Assembly: GCA_012270675.1 (NCBI GenBank)
Contig: JAAXHW010000022.1
Span: 1-46,773 of the forward strand
From: Candidatus Latescibacterota bacterium
GTDB lineage: Bacteria; Latescibacterota; UBA2968; GCA-2709665
Reading direction: 5' to 3'
DNA length: 46,773 bases
Made by a program: the position numbers and the translations under genes. The notes under the pieces are model-generated. The model was not told where the DNA came from. It did not search any database and worked only from the letters and a program-made list of their open reading frames with translations. Within the stretch, counting starts at the first letter, position 1. Each line of letters begins with the position of its first letter. Of the stretch, positions 46,746 through 46,773 are shown one piece after another.

Positions 46746-46773
46746 CCAGCGGTCTTCGCGCGGCTGCAAAAGC

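Noticed and set aside
1-46773. CRISPR arrays, cas genes, known anti-phage systems, prophage genes, retrons
   Set aside because: No regularly spaced direct repeats and no cas, reverse transcriptase, integrase or phage structural motifs seen in any ORF.

Overview
This is a GC-rich bacterial chromosomal window of about 46.8 kb, probably from an uncultured diderm. LptD- and RodZ-like proteins support the diderm reading; a Latescibacterota/FCB-like lineage is only a guess. I see three main blocks. (1) About 1-3.6 kb, mostly + strand: the end of a class V aminotransferase, a nitrilase-family hydrolase, a PhnP-like MBL hydrolase, a RelE/XRE toxin-antitoxin module whose toxin ORF is broken by an in-frame TAG, and a small lipoprotein. 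(2) About 3.6-22.8 kb, all - strand: lptD, dtd, maf, rodZ-like, priA, a flippase, a YkgJ-type Cys cluster protein, then a MoxR/DUF58/DUF4159/DUF4175/TPR locus that includes a family often misnamed 'asparagine synthetase B', ending in a Gfo/Idh oxidoreductase. (3) About 23-46.7 kb: two tRNA-Leu genes (UAG and CAG) flanking lysA and an Nramp-like transporter that lacks the DPGN/MPH motifs; malate synthase G, a FabD-like protein and a thioesterase; a ceramidase-like protein; ThuA and a PQQ-like propeller; and a 13-kb - strand catabolic/transport gene run (GNAT, M24 peptidase, D-Cys desulfhydrase/ACC deaminase, O-methyltransferase, Gfo/Idh, TAXI-TRAP transporter, PQQ-like propeller, unknown propeller-like protein, sulfatase, DHDPS-like). 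I found no CRISPR array, prophage or complete IS. The most interesting observations are the amber-interrupted toxin with preserved downstream coding and ATGA junction, the motif-less Nramp, the MoxR locus with its misannotated family, a 24-codon ORF with a strong Shine-Dalgarno, an orphan terminator joined to a possible gene remnant, an exact 19-bp dispersed repeat, and a DHDPS-like protein lacking canonical active-site motifs. All family calls are from reading translated motifs; no searches were run.
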